Source: a virus
Strand: one strand, 5' to 3'
DNA length: 63,916 bases
IMG/VR virus record: IMGVR_UViG_3300032047_000008
Span: 1 to 63,916 of that record
Shown here piece by piece: positions 37,040-46,219 of this stretch. The notes under the pieces were generated by a model, which had not been told where the DNA came from, did not search any database, and worked only from the letters and a program-made list of their open reading frames with translations. The translations under genes and the position numbers were made by a program. The first letter of the stretch is position 1, and the number at the start of each line of letters is the position of its first letter.

Positions 37040-37666
37040 ATGGCTAAAATGGATAAAGAAGATTTAAAGTATGTTATAAAGCGTTCTAAAAAATTATTTA
37101 AAGGTGAAGAAATACCCAAAGTTCACGGGTATGAAGGAGAAGTTGAAGAACTTGTAATCCGTCAACCGGGTGAAGTCTGGACAGATAAAGATGGAAAAGA
37201 ATGGAAACAGGTCGGTACAAACACAAAAACAAGGACCGAAACGGTAATGGACAAAATCAGAAAACTATCACGATCAGCACCAAATTGTCCCAAAGAAGTT
37301 TGCACGTGCGACACCACTAAGTTTCTTGATAAACGTATGGTAGCAATGAAAGGGTTGTGTTTTGATTGTGTGCAGGAAAAAGAGCAGAAGTTAAAAGACG
37401 AAGGAAAATATGATGCGTATGAAAAAAAGACTATGCTTGAAAATGAGAAAAGTTTTTTACTGGATGCCAAGATTAAAATGGCAGAATCAAAGCATTACAT
37501 TGAAAATGATCCTCAATTTTTAAACGAAGATGGTTCACTTGAAAAGTGGAATATACCGGAAAAAGGTAAGTTGATGGAAGATTTAAACTCGGATATTAAA
37601 GAAGTCGAAGATAGAATTGGTGGAATTGAAAAAGAACTTGAAGAGTTTGTTGATATAAAATTTTAA
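37040..37666 (+). CDS. Zinc-finger-like protein upstream of terminase
   Basis: 208 residues from ATG 37040 (MAKMDKEDLKYVIKRS). An in-frame ATG at 36971 would add 23 residues overlapping the previous gene; neither start has a good ribosome binding site. Residues 85-120 show NCPKEVCTCDTTKF, then MKGLCFDCVQ: paired cysteines spaced like a treble-clef zinc finger. The second half is a charged coiled coil (LMEDLNSDIKEVEDRIGGIE). A terminator follows and then terminase. A small-terminase-like or DNA-binding role could be tested; I do not recognise gp16 here. Confidence 0.55.
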   Translation: MAKMDKEDLKYVIKRSKKLFKGEEIPKVHGYEGEVEELVIRQPGEVWTDKDGKEWKQVGTNTKTRTETVMDKIRKLSRSAPNCPKEVCTCDTTKFLDKRMVAMKGLCFDCVQEKEQKLKDEGKYDAYEKKTMLENEKSFLLDAKIKMAESKHYIENDPQFLNEDGSLEKWNIPEKGKLMEDLNSDIKEVEDRIGGIEKELEEFVDIKF

Positions 37667-37694
37667 AAGTTTCAACGATACCTTGAAACTTTTT
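37665..37694 (+). terminator. Rho-independent terminator before terminase
   Basis: AAAAGTTTCA (37665-37674) pairs with TGAAACTTTT (37684-37693) around a 9-nt loop and runs into a T tract. It separates the accessory block from the head genes. Confidence 0.75.
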
Positions 37695-37718
37695 ATATTA
37701 TAAAAAATTAAATACATA

Positions 37719-37727
37719 TATATTTAT
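37719..37727 (+). promoter_or_regulatory. Late-promoter box TATATTTAT
   Basis: The box ends 5 nt before the terminase ATG 37733 and directly follows the terminator. No ribosome binding site fits, so a leaderless mRNA is predicted. Confidence 0.55.
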
Positions 37728-37732
37728 CCTTA

Positions 37733-39334
37733 ATGGCAGACGGACAGAAAATGCCCTTAAGGGAAATAATAAAACAGGAATATACTGAGTGTTTGAAATC
37801 ACCTTCGTACTTTATGAAAAAGTACTGCAAAATTCAACACCCGACTTTGGGTACAATCCCGTTTGCTTTATACGATTTCCAAGATAAAACATTAGAAAGT
37901 TTTCGTGATGAACAATTCAATATAGTTCTCAAAGCAAGGCAAATGGGAATTTCTACATTAGTATCTGGATATGCGTTGTGGTTAATGACATTTTTCACAG
38001 ACAAATCTATTTTATGTATTGCTATTAACCAAGAAACTGCAAAGAATGTTGTTACTAAGGTAACTCATATGTCTGAGAATTTACCAAGTTGGTTGCGAAG
38101 TGAGAGTACTGAAAAAAATAAACTCAGTATGAAATTTAAAAACGGAAGCAGTATTCGGGCTGCTCCTGCAACCGCGGATGCTTCTCGTTCGTCATCTTTG
38201 AGTTTACTCATTGTGGACGAGTGTGCGTTTATTCAGAATATGGAAGATATATGGACTGCATCTCAGTCTACAATTACTACAGGTGGTTGTTCTATATTGT
38301 TATCGACTCCAAACGGAATCGGTAATTTCTTTCACAAAACATGGGTGGGTTCAATGGACGGATCAAACGAGTTTAATCCGATTAAACTTCACTGGAACTT
38401 ACACCCAGATCGCGATCAAACGTGGAGAGATGCCCAAACTAAACTTCTTGGTGAACGTGAAGCCGAACAAGAGTGCGATTGCGACTTTATTAGCAGTGGC
38501 CGTTCGGTAGTTGATGCAACTTTAATTGAATGGTACAAAGAAAATTTAGTAAGAGAGCCTGTTGAAAAACGTGGATCAAACAAAGAATATTGGATATGGG
38601 AGTACCCAAATCACACTAAAGATTATGTAATAGCAGCTGATGTTGCCAGAGGTGACGGCCGTGATAAAAGTGCGTTTCATGTATTTGACGTGGAGAGTGT
38701 ACGGCAAGTTGCTGAATTTAAAGGAGAAGTAGAAACCAAAGACTTCGGTAATCTTCTTGTTGCAGTTGCAAGTGAATTCAACGGAGCATTGCTTGTAGTA
38801 GAAAATGCTAATATCGGTTGGGCCGTACTTCAACAAATCATAGATAAGGGGTACAACAACTTATATTACACACAGAGAGACTATCAATATATAGATGAAT
38901 TTTCTCAGCACACTAACAAACTTAGTCGTGTGGAGAAAAACCAAGTTCCTGGATTTACTACATCCATAAAAACACGTCCTTTGATTATAAGCAAAATGGA
39001 AAGTTATCTACGTGAAAAGGAAGTAGAAATATTATCGGAACGAACTATGGAGGAGTTATTCACATTTGTGTGGAGTGGTCAAAAAGCAGAAGCAATGCAA
39101 GGATACAATGATGATTTGGTTATGAGTTTGTGTATTGCATTATGGGTTCGTGATACTGCTTTAAGATTTCGTTCCGAAAATATAGAGACACAAAAATCTT
39201 TATTTGACTACATGGGAAGTACAACAAACATGAATGCCGGAGCAAACTACAGACAATCCGGATTAAATACAAATCCGTACGAAATGAAGAATCCACATGG
39301 TGGAACAGAAAATTTAGACTGGTTACTTGAATAA
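37733..39334 (+). CDS. 17: Terminase large subunit gp17
   Basis: 533 residues (T4 gp17: 610). The N-terminal ATPase has Walker A KARQMGIST (66-74) with the preceding adenine-binding YDFQDKTLE, Walker B LLIVDECAF (about 157-165) and a coupling LLSTPNG motif. The C-terminal RNase H-like nuclease shows its acidic triad: D in AADVARGDGRDKSAF (about 303), E in VVENANIG (about 357) and D in QGYNDDLVMSLCIA (about 460). It drives DNA into proheads through the portal and cuts the concatemer. The small subunit is not identified in this window. Confidence 0.95.
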   Translation: MADGQKMPLREIIKQEYTECLKSPSYFMKKYCKIQHPTLGTIPFALYDFQDKTLESFRDEQFNIVLKARQMGISTLVSGYALWLMTFFTDKSILCIAINQETAKNVVTKVTHMSENLPSWLRSESTEKNKLSMKFKNGSSIRAAPATADASRSSSLSLLIVDECAFIQNMEDIWTASQSTITTGGCSILLSTPNGIGNFFHKTWVGSMDGSNEFNPIKLHWNLHPDRDQTWRDAQTKLLGEREAEQECDCDFISSGRSVVDATLIEWYKENLVREPVEKRGSNKEYWIWEYPNHTKDYVIAADVARGDGRDKSAFHVFDVESVRQVAEFKGEVETKDFGNLLVAVASEFNGALLVVENANIGWAVLQQIIDKGYNNLYYTQRDYQYIDEFSQHTNKLSRVEKNQVPGFTTSIKTRPLIISKMESYLREKEVEILSERTMEELFTFVWSGQKAEAMQGYNDDLVMSLCIALWVRDTALRFRSENIETQKSLFDYMGSTTNMNAGANYRQSGLNTNPYEMKNPHGGTENLDWLLE

Positions 39335-39354
39335 TTAACAAGGAGACAAACACA

Positions 39355-39960
39355 ATGAAAACGCAAAATATACTCATATCAATAGGATTACTATTTTTTA
39401 CAGGAGGTTGTGCAACACAATCATTACTACCTACCCGTGGAGTATACACGGAGTCTTCTTTTGAAACTTATGTACAGGTAGAAAGTGTGGTTGATAAAAT
39501 TGCAGTCGGAGAAACCAGATACTCAGATTTGGTTAATATGGGTCTTGATTTGGAAAACATACCTAATGTTAAAAAACTTACATACCTTGATGTAATGAGT
39601 AAGTTTAAATTGGATAGTCCGTCACGATTTACTTTGTTTAATAAAATAGAGTTGCCAAGTGGTGTTCTCAAAACTTTGGCTGCGAGAGAAGGTGGACTTG
39701 CATATGAAATAAATCTGGAAAGACTTAAAAATAAACGTGAAGGGAGTGTATTTTTAGATATGCTTAATTTTAGAAAAACGGTTCATACGACAGGTTGGAA
39801 TATAAGTGTGTTGATTTTGATCGTAGAGGACACCGTTGAATATGTTTTGTATTCTGGTGAAAAAAATATTGATCGTTTGGAAAAGGAAAAAAATCCATTA
39901 GGACCATTTCAGGGATTTGATGGTGGGGATATCATTGGGGCTGCAAGTGAGTTACAATAA
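39355..39960 (+). CDS. Predicted lipoprotein between terminase and portal
   Basis: 201 residues with a strong ribosome binding site (AAGGAGacaaacacaATG). The N-terminus is a lipoprotein signal peptide: MKTQ, hydrophobic NILISIGLLFFTG, lipobox FTGGC with the lipidated Cys at 19. The residue after Cys is Ala, so outer-membrane sorting would be expected in a Gram-negative host. The mature part is alpha/beta with KIAVGETRYSDLVNMGLDLE, a pattern resembling small outer-membrane lipoproteins with a G-x-T...V..MG segment. Lipoproteins carried among virion genes often block superinfection or act in lysis. Which of these applies is not shown. Confidence 0.75.
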   Translation: MKTQNILISIGLLFFTGGCATQSLLPTRGVYTESSFETYVQVESVVDKIAVGETRYSDLVNMGLDLENIPNVKKLTYLDVMSKFKLDSPSRFTLFNKIELPSGVLKTLAAREGGLAYEINLERLKNKREGSVFLDMLNFRKTVHTTGWNISVLILIVEDTVEYVLYSGEKNIDRLEKEKNPLGPFQGFDGGDIIGAASELQ

Positions 39961-39970
39961 TATAAATTAG

Positions 39971-39999
39971 TTGACATATACATATATATTTCATACAAT
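39971..39999 (+). promoter_or_regulatory. Sigma70-like promoter upstream of portal
   Basis: TTGACA (39971-39976), a 17-bp spacer and TACAAT (39994-39999). It matches the consensus at 11 of 12 positions. The spacer includes TATATTTCA, a variant of the late box, so the region may have dual promoters. The portal ATG is 22 nt downstream. Confidence 0.55.
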
Positions 40000-40021
40000 C
40001 ATACACTTATAAATTTATATT

Positions 40022-41884
40022 ATGGCAGACGACCCAACACAACAAAACAAATTCTTCGGTGCATTAAAACGACTTTTCTCAAGTGGAGTAGTTGTTCGTA
40101 ATGTAGGTGGTAAGAAACTAAAAGTAGCAGATACTGACAATTTACAATATTCAAAAAGAACTCGTGATAAGTATCAACGGATGCATACTATGTATAGTGA
40201 TTATGCAAGTGGTTTCAATAATTTAGGGTTTCAGGCAGCTAGATTAGAACTGTTCAGTGACTATGAAGTAATGGATACTGATCCAATTCTTTCAAGTGCA
40301 TTAGACATTTACGCGGATGAATCAACGACTAAAAGTGAATTTGGAGAAATACTTAAAATTTCAAGTTCTGATTCAAATGTTAAGGGTATCCTTGAAAATT
40401 TATTTTACGATATATTGAATGTAGAATTTAATTTGTGGGGTTGGATTAGGAATATGTGTAAATATGGAGACTTTTATTTGCATTTGGAAATTGAACCTGA
40501 ATACGGAGTGCTAAATGTTAAACCAATTTCAACCTATGAGATGACTCGTATTGAAGATATGGATCCTGATAACCCACAACTCGTAATGTTCAAACAAGAA
40601 GGTAACACCAAAGCACAATACGACAACTATGAAATAGCACACTTTCGGTTGTTAGGTGACACCAACTATCTGCCATATGGAAAAAGTATGGTAGAAGCGG
40701 CAAGACGACCGTGGAAACAACTTCAACTTATGGAAGATGCTATGCTTATTCATCGAATAATGAGAGCACCCGAAAAAAGAATGTTTTACATTGATATTGG
40801 TAATATTCCACCAAACGAAGTTGATAACTTTATGCAAAAGGTGATCAATAAAATGAAAAAAGTTCCATTCGTTGATGAAAAAACGGGTGACTATAATCTC
40901 AAGTTCAATTTACAAAATATGACTGAAGACTTCTTTATGCCAGTTCGGGGAGGTGATAGTGGCACACGAATTGAAAATCTTGGTGCTATGACTTATGATG
41001 GAACAGAAGATATTGAGTATGTTAAACACAAAATGATGGCTGCACTGAAAGTCCCAAAAGCATTTTTGGGATATGATGAAAGTATAACAGGCAAAGCAAC
41101 TTTAGCCGCAGAAGATATTCGTTTCGCACGAACCATTGAAAGATTGCAACGAATTACCGTAAGTGAACTTACGAAGATTGCGATTGTTCATCTATATTCA
41201 CAAGGATACAAAGACGCAAAATTGGTGGATTTTAGTTTAAAGTTAACTAACCCATCTACAATTTTTGAAGAAGAACGAGTTAGAATTTTGTCAGAAAAAT
41301 TAAGTACTGCCCGTGATATGGTAGATGCAAAAATGTTTTCTAAAGATTGGGTATACGATAAAATATTTGGTCTTGCTGAAGATGAAGTCAACGAAATTAG
41401 AAGTAATTTTGTTGATGATGCAAAAGAATATTATAGATTAGAAAGCATTCAAAACGAAGGAAACGATCCTGCTGACCCAAATCAACCAGATGAAGGAGGA
41501 GGAGATGATGAAGGTTGGGGATTTGGTGAGTTTGATAAAATGACAGACGAAGAAAAAAAAGCAGTTCATAAACGAAAAAAAGAAGAAAAGAAACACAAAA
41601 ATGCAGGAAATAAATATGATCACCCGGATGACAAGCCGTTCGGCCGTGATTCCCTTGGGGCAGATGAACGAAGAAATAACGGCCGGGATTGGGGAGATAG
41701 TCCTTTAAAATTAGAAACGGATTTGTCAAAACTTGACAAATTTCTTACAAACAAGCAAAAAGTTTCATATAAAAAGCCTACCGAAATGACTAAATTAATC
41801 TGCGAAGACGATCTAAGTGCAAATGCATCTTCAACCAAAACTACACCAAGTTATTTAGACGATACAAACATAATAGAAAAATAA
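40022..41884 (+). CDS. 20: Portal protein gp20
   Basis: 620 residues (T4 gp20: 524). The segments SDYEVMDTDPILSSALDIYA, ESTTKSEFGEILKI and FNLWGWIRNMCKYGDFYLHL are signature portal sequence of T4-like phages, as are RRPWKQLQLMEDAMLIHRIM, then APEKRMFYIDIGN. KAFLGYDESITGKATLAAED is also conserved. The extra length is a C-terminal charged extension (DKMTDEEKKAVHKRKKEEKK and onward). The dodecameric portal nucleates the prohead with scaffold and docks the terminase. It sits downstream of terminase, the usual neighbourhood. Confidence 0.95.
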   Translation: MADDPTQQNKFFGALKRLFSSGVVVRNVGGKKLKVADTDNLQYSKRTRDKYQRMHTMYSDYASGFNNLGFQAARLELFSDYEVMDTDPILSSALDIYADESTTKSEFGEILKISSSDSNVKGILENLFYDILNVEFNLWGWIRNMCKYGDFYLHLEIEPEYGVLNVKPISTYEMTRIEDMDPDNPQLVMFKQEGNTKAQYDNYEIAHFRLLGDTNYLPYGKSMVEAARRPWKQLQLMEDAMLIHRIMRAPEKRMFYIDIGNIPPNEVDNFMQKVINKMKKVPFVDEKTGDYNLKFNLQNMTEDFFMPVRGGDSGTRIENLGAMTYDGTEDIEYVKHKMMAALKVPKAFLGYDESITGKATLAAEDIRFARTIERLQRITVSELTKIAIVHLYSQGYKDAKLVDFSLKLTNPSTIFEEERVRILSEKLSTARDMVDAKMFSKDWVYDKIFGLAEDEVNEIRSNFVDDAKEYYRLESIQNEGNDPADPNQPDEGGGDDEGWGFGEFDKMTDEEKKAVHKRKKEEKKHKNAGNKYDHPDDKPFGRDSLGADERRNNGRDWGDSPLKLETDLSKLDKFLTNKQKVSYKKPTEMTKLICEDDLSANASSTKTTPSYLDDTNIIEK

Positions 41885-41901
41885 TTAGTTAAAATCTATT
41901 T

Positions 41902-41916
41902 TATATTTATATTTAT
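41902..41916 (+). promoter_or_regulatory. Two overlapping late-promoter boxes TATATTTAT
   Basis: Boxes at 41902-41910 and 41908-41916, 30 nt before the GTG start at 41947, head the prohead gene cluster. Confidence 0.5.
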
Positions 41917-41946
41917 ACTCGTATATATACATAAGCAAGCATTAGT

Positions 41947-42816
41947 GTGAAAAAATTAAAACATAGTAAATACAAAAATACTGGAATATTATTTGAGTTA
42001 TTGGTACGACAAATAACGGCTGACGTACTCGATGGCAATGATACGACATCTGCGAATAAATTGTTAAAAAAACATTTTGCAGAAAATACAAGTTTAGGAA
42101 AAGAACAAAGACTATATCAGTTATTGGTTGAAGAAACTACATCTGATAAATCTCGTGCCGAGTCTTTACTGGATGCAGTTACTCGTAATTATAAAAAGTT
42201 ATCAACAAAAGAACTTGCTTCTGCTAGATATGAGTTGGTAAAAGATATAAAAGAATCATATCCAATAAATGATTTATTTCGTGCCAAAATTAAAAACTAC
42301 AAAACATATGCAAGTATTTTTAAATTGTTTGAAAGTTATAATCCAACTGTATATTGTGATCCTACGGAGATAATAGAGTCAACTGATACTATAATTGGAA
42401 ACTTATGTACCTCTCAGTCAAACAAAAATGAAGTAGCTGATGTAAACGAGTACGAAAAGCAAAACGAAGATCTCAGGTTAATCACATATAAGTTGCTCGT
42501 AGATAATTTTAATAAAAAATATAGTGCATTGAATGAATCTCAACAAACACTTCTTAAAAACTACATCAATAACATTTCAAATACAAACAGTTTACGAGAA
42601 TATATAAACAACCAAGTTCCGTTAATTAAAACAGAGATTGAAAAATATTCTAAATTTGTAGATGATGATGTTGTAAAAATTAAGTTAAATGAAGTAGTTT
42701 CTCAGTTAGATAAAACAACCGAAGGTAAAGTTGTCAAAGATTCACAGGTATCCACGTTGTTAATGAGTTATGAGTTAGTCAAGGAACTTAAACGACATGC
42801 AGACATTGGAAAATAA
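41947..42816 (+). CDS. Conserved post-portal protein, possible prohead core component
   Basis: 289 residues from GTG 41947; no ATG lies nearby. The N-terminus KKLKHSKYKNTGILFELLVR followed by QITADVL is, as far as I recognise, a conserved start in marine T4-like phages directly after the portal gene. The rest is almost entirely alpha-helical and charged with no enzyme motif. It overlaps the next gene by 20 nt. Location between portal and protease suggests a prohead assembly role, which is inference. Confidence 0.6.
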   Translation: MKKLKHSKYKNTGILFELLVRQITADVLDGNDTTSANKLLKKHFAENTSLGKEQRLYQLLVEETTSDKSRAESLLDAVTRNYKKLSTKELASARYELVKDIKESYPINDLFRAKIKNYKTYASIFKLFESYNPTVYCDPTEIIESTDTIIGNLCTSQSNKNEVADVNEYEKQNEDLRLITYKLLVDNFNKKYSALNESQQTLLKNYINNISNTNSLREYINNQVPLIKTEIEKYSKFVDDDVVKIKLNEVVSQLDKTTEGKVVKDSQVSTLLMSYELVKELKRHADIGK

Positions 42817-43288
42817 ACTTAGGTCTGTAATTAGAGATATTCTCCGAGAAATTATAGAAGAATACTCAGACATCACTGAAATAAACACAACTGCCAATAT
42901 AGATGGATATCAAACTCCACACGCGTTTAGTGGTGATGATGATGACGAAGAATCTCACACAAAAAAAATAAAATCAAGAGCAGAGGTATTTGATTTTAAA
43001 TCTATTAAAAATAAAAAAGAAAATACGGTAAGTATTTCGGAAGGTAAAAGTTTATTTCATCTGTATCGTGATTCAAGTGATTACACATCCGAGCAAAAAC
43101 TTGGCATCACCGTACGTGAAATAAATAAACTTTTGAGTGAGATAGATAAACTCGCTACCGTTTCATCACGATTCAAGTTGGAAAAAAACGTAAATAATGA
43201 AAAAATGTGGAAAACAACCAACCGATATTTAATGAAACTTGATGAAAAAATAAAAAGAATTTCAACTAAAATAAAAGAACTGAGGTAA
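42797..43288 (+). CDS. Head-region protein with IRxxL helix and GYQTPHAF motif
   Basis: 163 residues. It begins TLENKLRSVIRDILREIIEE, an amphipathic helix of the kind shared by several proteins in this cluster. NIDGYQTPHAFSGDDDDEE follows, where GYQTP-AF is a recurring short motif in prohead-cluster proteins of T4-like marine phages. The C-terminus is a coiled coil (KLDEKIKRISTKIKELR). It overlaps the preceding gene by 20 nt. The function is unknown; a scaffold-associated role is suggested. Confidence 0.55.
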   Translation: MQTLENKLRSVIRDILREIIEEYSDITEINTTANIDGYQTPHAFSGDDDDEESHTKKIKSRAEVFDFKSIKNKKENTVSISEGKSLFHLYRDSSDYTSEQKLGITVREINKLLSEIDKLATVSSRFKLEKNVNNEKMWKTTNRYLMKLDEKIKRISTKIKELR

Positions 43289-43293
43289 CCGTT

Positions 43294-43731
43294 ATGAAAA
43301 ATTGTACACGACTAGATGTAGTAACTGCTAATATTAGAGAAGAAGATGATAATATAAAACCAAAACCACCTTCGCAAAAAAGGTCAGATCATATCTGGAA
43401 TCTTAGAAAAAACTCCATGCCAAGTGAAGAGTGGTATGTCTCAGATCAATCCTTGAAAATATCAGAAAGTATAGGAGGTGGTGAGTCAAACTTAGATGTC
43501 AGTATAGTTTATGAAAAGAAAATACAAAAATTCATAAGTAAAATAGAGTTTGATTTAAATCAGACTGGAGAAAAGCAGCCAAGTAAACTGTCTGATAAGG
43601 TAATATCAGAGTTAAATGATTTATCGTCTGCGGCCAGTGAACTTGCCCGTAGGTTATCTAAGACGAATACTTCAGGTGATTCGGTAGAAGATGTTCATGT
43701 AGAACTACCCTCTGAAATTTCTGATGAGTGA
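43294..43731 (+). CDS. Small head-region protein, unknown
   Basis: 145 residues with a gaggt ribosome binding site at the end of the previous gene. It contains KRSDHIWNLRKNSMPSEEWY and a helical region VISELNDLSSAASELARRLS. The stop overlaps the next gene by 8 nt. No family is recognised. Confidence 0.5.
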   Translation: MKNCTRLDVVTANIREEDDNIKPKPPSQKRSDHIWNLRKNSMPSEEWYVSDQSLKISESIGGGESNLDVSIVYEKKIQKFISKIEFDLNQTGEKQPSKLSDKVISELNDLSSAASELARRLSKTNTSGDSVEDVHVELPSEISDE

Positions 43732-44338
43732 TCCGAGTATAGAAAAATATAAGTCTGCACTTACAAACCTCGGTGTGGCAGTTAAGTCTGCACACAAAAC
43801 GAAAGAAGGAAAACAATTGTCTTCTGATTACTGGATGGATGTCATTAAGATGTTAAAAAAAGCAAAACTCGGAATATCAATGATGGAACTTGGAATTGAT
43901 GATGAATCAGAAATATCAACTACACATGATACCTCACCTGATTCCGAGTCTAACGCAGATGATCCGAATACACCTTCAGAATCTCCACCTGATGCTACTG
44001 ACAATTCCGATAAGAACACCGATTCAAAGTTGGCTGCAATTGGTTTAAAGAACGAATCGCATCAAAACAAACAATTTTATGACACAATGAACCACCTTGG
44101 TATATTATTATCAGAGCAGTTTGGTGAAATTAAAAAAGACGGTGCCAAATATAGTGTGGACATTGATAGTCGTAAGTTTACAATAAAGTTTGACGATAAG
44201 TTTTTTATGGTCACCGAAGACTATAATTTTGAACTAGGTGGTACGGAAGATATTCAGAAAGTGGTTGATACATTCACTAAATTATCGTTAGTATCACATG
44301 AAGAACTCGTAAGTGAATACAACAAAGACTTGGTTTAA
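43724..44338 (+). CDS. Head-region protein with acidic linker, unknown
   Basis: 204 residues. A helical N-terminus (SALTNLGVAVKSAHKTKEGK; MLKKAKLGISMMELGID) leads to a low-complexity acidic linker (DTSPDSESNADDPNTPSESP) and a compact beta-containing C-terminal domain (YSVDIDSRKFTIKFDDKFFM). The two-domain linker layout suits an assembly factor. No family is recognised. Confidence 0.5.
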   Translation: MSDPSIEKYKSALTNLGVAVKSAHKTKEGKQLSSDYWMDVIKMLKKAKLGISMMELGIDDESEISTTHDTSPDSESNADDPNTPSESPPDATDNSDKNTDSKLAAIGLKNESHQNKQFYDTMNHLGILLSEQFGEIKKDGAKYSVDIDSRKFTIKFDDKFFMVTEDYNFELGGTEDIQKVVDTFTKLSLVSHEELVSEYNKDLV

Positions 44339-44384
44339 GGGTTATTTCATTAAAAAAAATAAATAAATCAGGATACATATATAC

Positions 44385-44392
44385 TTATTTAT
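44385..44392 (+). promoter_or_regulatory. Variant late-promoter box TTATTTAT
   Basis: TTATTTAT ends 6 nt before the prohead protease ATG 44399; it matches the common box except at its left edge. Confidence 0.35.
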
Positions 44393-44398
44393 ATTAAC

Positions 44399-45028
44399 AT
44401 GGCAAAAAAAGTAATAGTATCCACCCTACCCTTCGAATTTAGTCCTGAGCAGATAAATGAAAGCATAGAAAAAAATTCTGGAAAACTGGTTGTAAGAGGA
44501 ATTCTTCAGAAAGCAGTGGAACAAAACCAAAACGGAAGAGTTTACACACGATCTTTATTAGAACGAGAGGCGGGTAAATATCAGGAACTGATTGATGATC
44601 GTAGAGCTCTAGGAGAACTCGACCATCCCGAAAGTAGTGTTGTTAACTTGCAAAATGTAAGTCATAATGTTACTAAAATGTGGTGGGAGGGTGATGATTT
44701 AATTGGAAATGTAGAAGTATTGGGAACTCCGTCTGGTAATATTTTAAAAGAATTATTTAAGTCTGGCATCACACTTGGTATAAGTTCACGTGGAATGGGA
44801 ACAACTCGCGAGAGTGAAGGAAAAACACTTGTAAACGATGATTTTGAATTGGTGGCATTTGATTTTGTTAGCAATCCGTCAACACGAGGTGCATTTCTTG
44901 AACCAGTTAATTTAAATGAATCAGTTTCATACGACAAAAAAATTGTAACATCTGGTCGTGTTTGTACACAATATTGTAAAGTAGAAGGAATTGTTCACGA
45001 AATATTAGGTGAAATCGGAGAAATGTAA
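44399..45028 (+). CDS. 21: Prohead core protease gp21
   Basis: 209 residues, close to T4 gp21 (212). The herpesvirus-protease-like fold is recognisable: NGRVYTRSLLEREAGKYQEL, the catalytic His in RALGELDHPESS (about residue 75) and the Ser in LGISSRGMGT (about 129), then DFVSNPSTRGAF. gp21 degrades the scaffold and trims capsid proteins before DNA packaging, cutting after L/I-x-E. Candidate sites of that type (LLEG, LLEN) occur near the start of the capsid protein encoded downstream. Confidence 0.92.
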   Translation: MAKKVIVSTLPFEFSPEQINESIEKNSGKLVVRGILQKAVEQNQNGRVYTRSLLEREAGKYQELIDDRRALGELDHPESSVVNLQNVSHNVTKMWWEGDDLIGNVEVLGTPSGNILKELFKSGITLGISSRGMGTTRESEGKTLVNDDFELVAFDFVSNPSTRGAFLEPVNLNESVSYDKKIVTSGRVCTQYCKVEGIVHEILGEIGEM

Positions 45029-45489
45029 TGGACAAAGATATTTCTAAGTTAATAAAATCAACCATTTTAGAAGTTCTAAAAGAAGAGAAGCAAAAGCAAC
45101 TTAATGAATTCAATTCATCAACGGGTAGGTTTGAGGATGAAGGTCTGTCATCTGAGCAAAAAAAGTTAACATCTGAAAAAATTTCTAAATTTGGAAATTA
45201 TCAATCATATATCACCCACGAAGCAAAAGATACGGACATAGCAGAGGATATATGCAATATCGTTGAAAATGCGTCTAAGTATATTCTCAATGAAACAGAT
45301 GATTGGTTTGATGCAATGAGTGTAAAACGTAATCTAAAAGAAATCAAAACTCTTGCTAAAGAATTTCACAAAACTGCAAACGAAAGACAAGTATACACAC
45401 AACGTATGCAAAGTTTGTATGAAGATATGGGCAATATCCTAAACAGATACTTTGAAATAAACGGAGAAATTACCGATGAACAGAAGTGA
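45028..45489 (+). CDS. Small helical head-region protein
   Basis: 153 residues, overlapping the protease stop by one base. It begins MDKDISKLIKSTILEVLKEE, an amphipathic helix like those in other prohead-cluster proteins, and the rest is helical (VKRNLKEIKTLAKEFHKTAN). It could be a minor scaffold component. No family is recognised. Confidence 0.5.
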   Translation: MDKDISKLIKSTILEVLKEEKQKQLNEFNSSTGRFEDEGLSSEQKKLTSEKISKFGNYQSYITHEAKDTDIAEDICNIVENASKYILNETDDWFDAMSVKRNLKEIKTLAKEFHKTANERQVYTQRMQSLYEDMGNILNRYFEINGEITDEQK

Positions 45490-46207
45490 ACTTAAAAAAT
45501 ATGTAACAAAGATTCTGCTTGAAAAACTAAACCAGACACCAAGTGTACATGGTAAACTTGTTAAAAAAACACTTAGCTATCGTGGTGTGGTGAGAGAATG
45601 TGTTGTAAGTGGAACAATCGAAGATGCAAACTCATATGCAAATGAACACAATTTATCATTTAGTATTTCCGAAGATTCTCATTTTGGGGGTCATTATATA
45701 GATGAAATGACTTCATATGAATTTCAGCCAAATCCTGAGTTTTATGGAGAAATGATGGAGACATCTATGTCGGCACGAGAACAACTTTCCAGAATTTGTG
45801 GAACAAACGATCAAGTACTTACAGAAGTTGATGCACAAAATACAGAAAAGTTAGTTGAGTTTATTTATACAAATGAATCTTTTTATAAAGAACGAACAAA
45901 TTTGGTATTTGAGTTGATTGAAACCAAAGTTGAAAATAGATTACACGACAGAACTCAATTTAAAAAGTTATTCGAGTATTTGGTAAAACAATCATGTTTA
46001 TTGTATACAGATGATAACATTGAATTATCTGAATCAGAACTTGAATATGCCACTAATCTAATATCTAAACGATTTTTTGACAATTATGCATCGGGTAACG
46101 AGACCGAGGTTGAAGAAAACACTATATGTGGAAAAAAAACATTTAAAACAGGAAGTGCATTTGAGAATATGCAAAGAATAGTATCAGGACACAATATGTT
46201 CCTATAA
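45476..46207 (+). CDS. Head-region protein, unknown
   Basis: 243 residues, overlapping the previous gene by 14 nt. The N-terminus NRSELKKYVTKILLEKLNQ is another charged amphipathic helix. The middle has HFGGHYIDEMTSYEFQPNPE and the end a helical region with KTFKTGSAFENMQRI. No motif of known function is seen. It lies between protease and scaffold, suggesting a minor core protein. Confidence 0.5.
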   Translation: MNRSELKKYVTKILLEKLNQTPSVHGKLVKKTLSYRGVVRECVVSGTIEDANSYANEHNLSFSISEDSHFGGHYIDEMTSYEFQPNPEFYGEMMETSMSAREQLSRICGTNDQVLTEVDAQNTEKLVEFIYTNESFYKERTNLVFELIETKVENRLHDRTQFKKLFEYLVKQSCLLYTDDNIELSESELEYATNLISKRFFDNYASGNETEVEENTICGKKTFKTGSAFENMQRIVSGHNMFL

Positions 46208-46219
46208 GGAAATCTAAAT

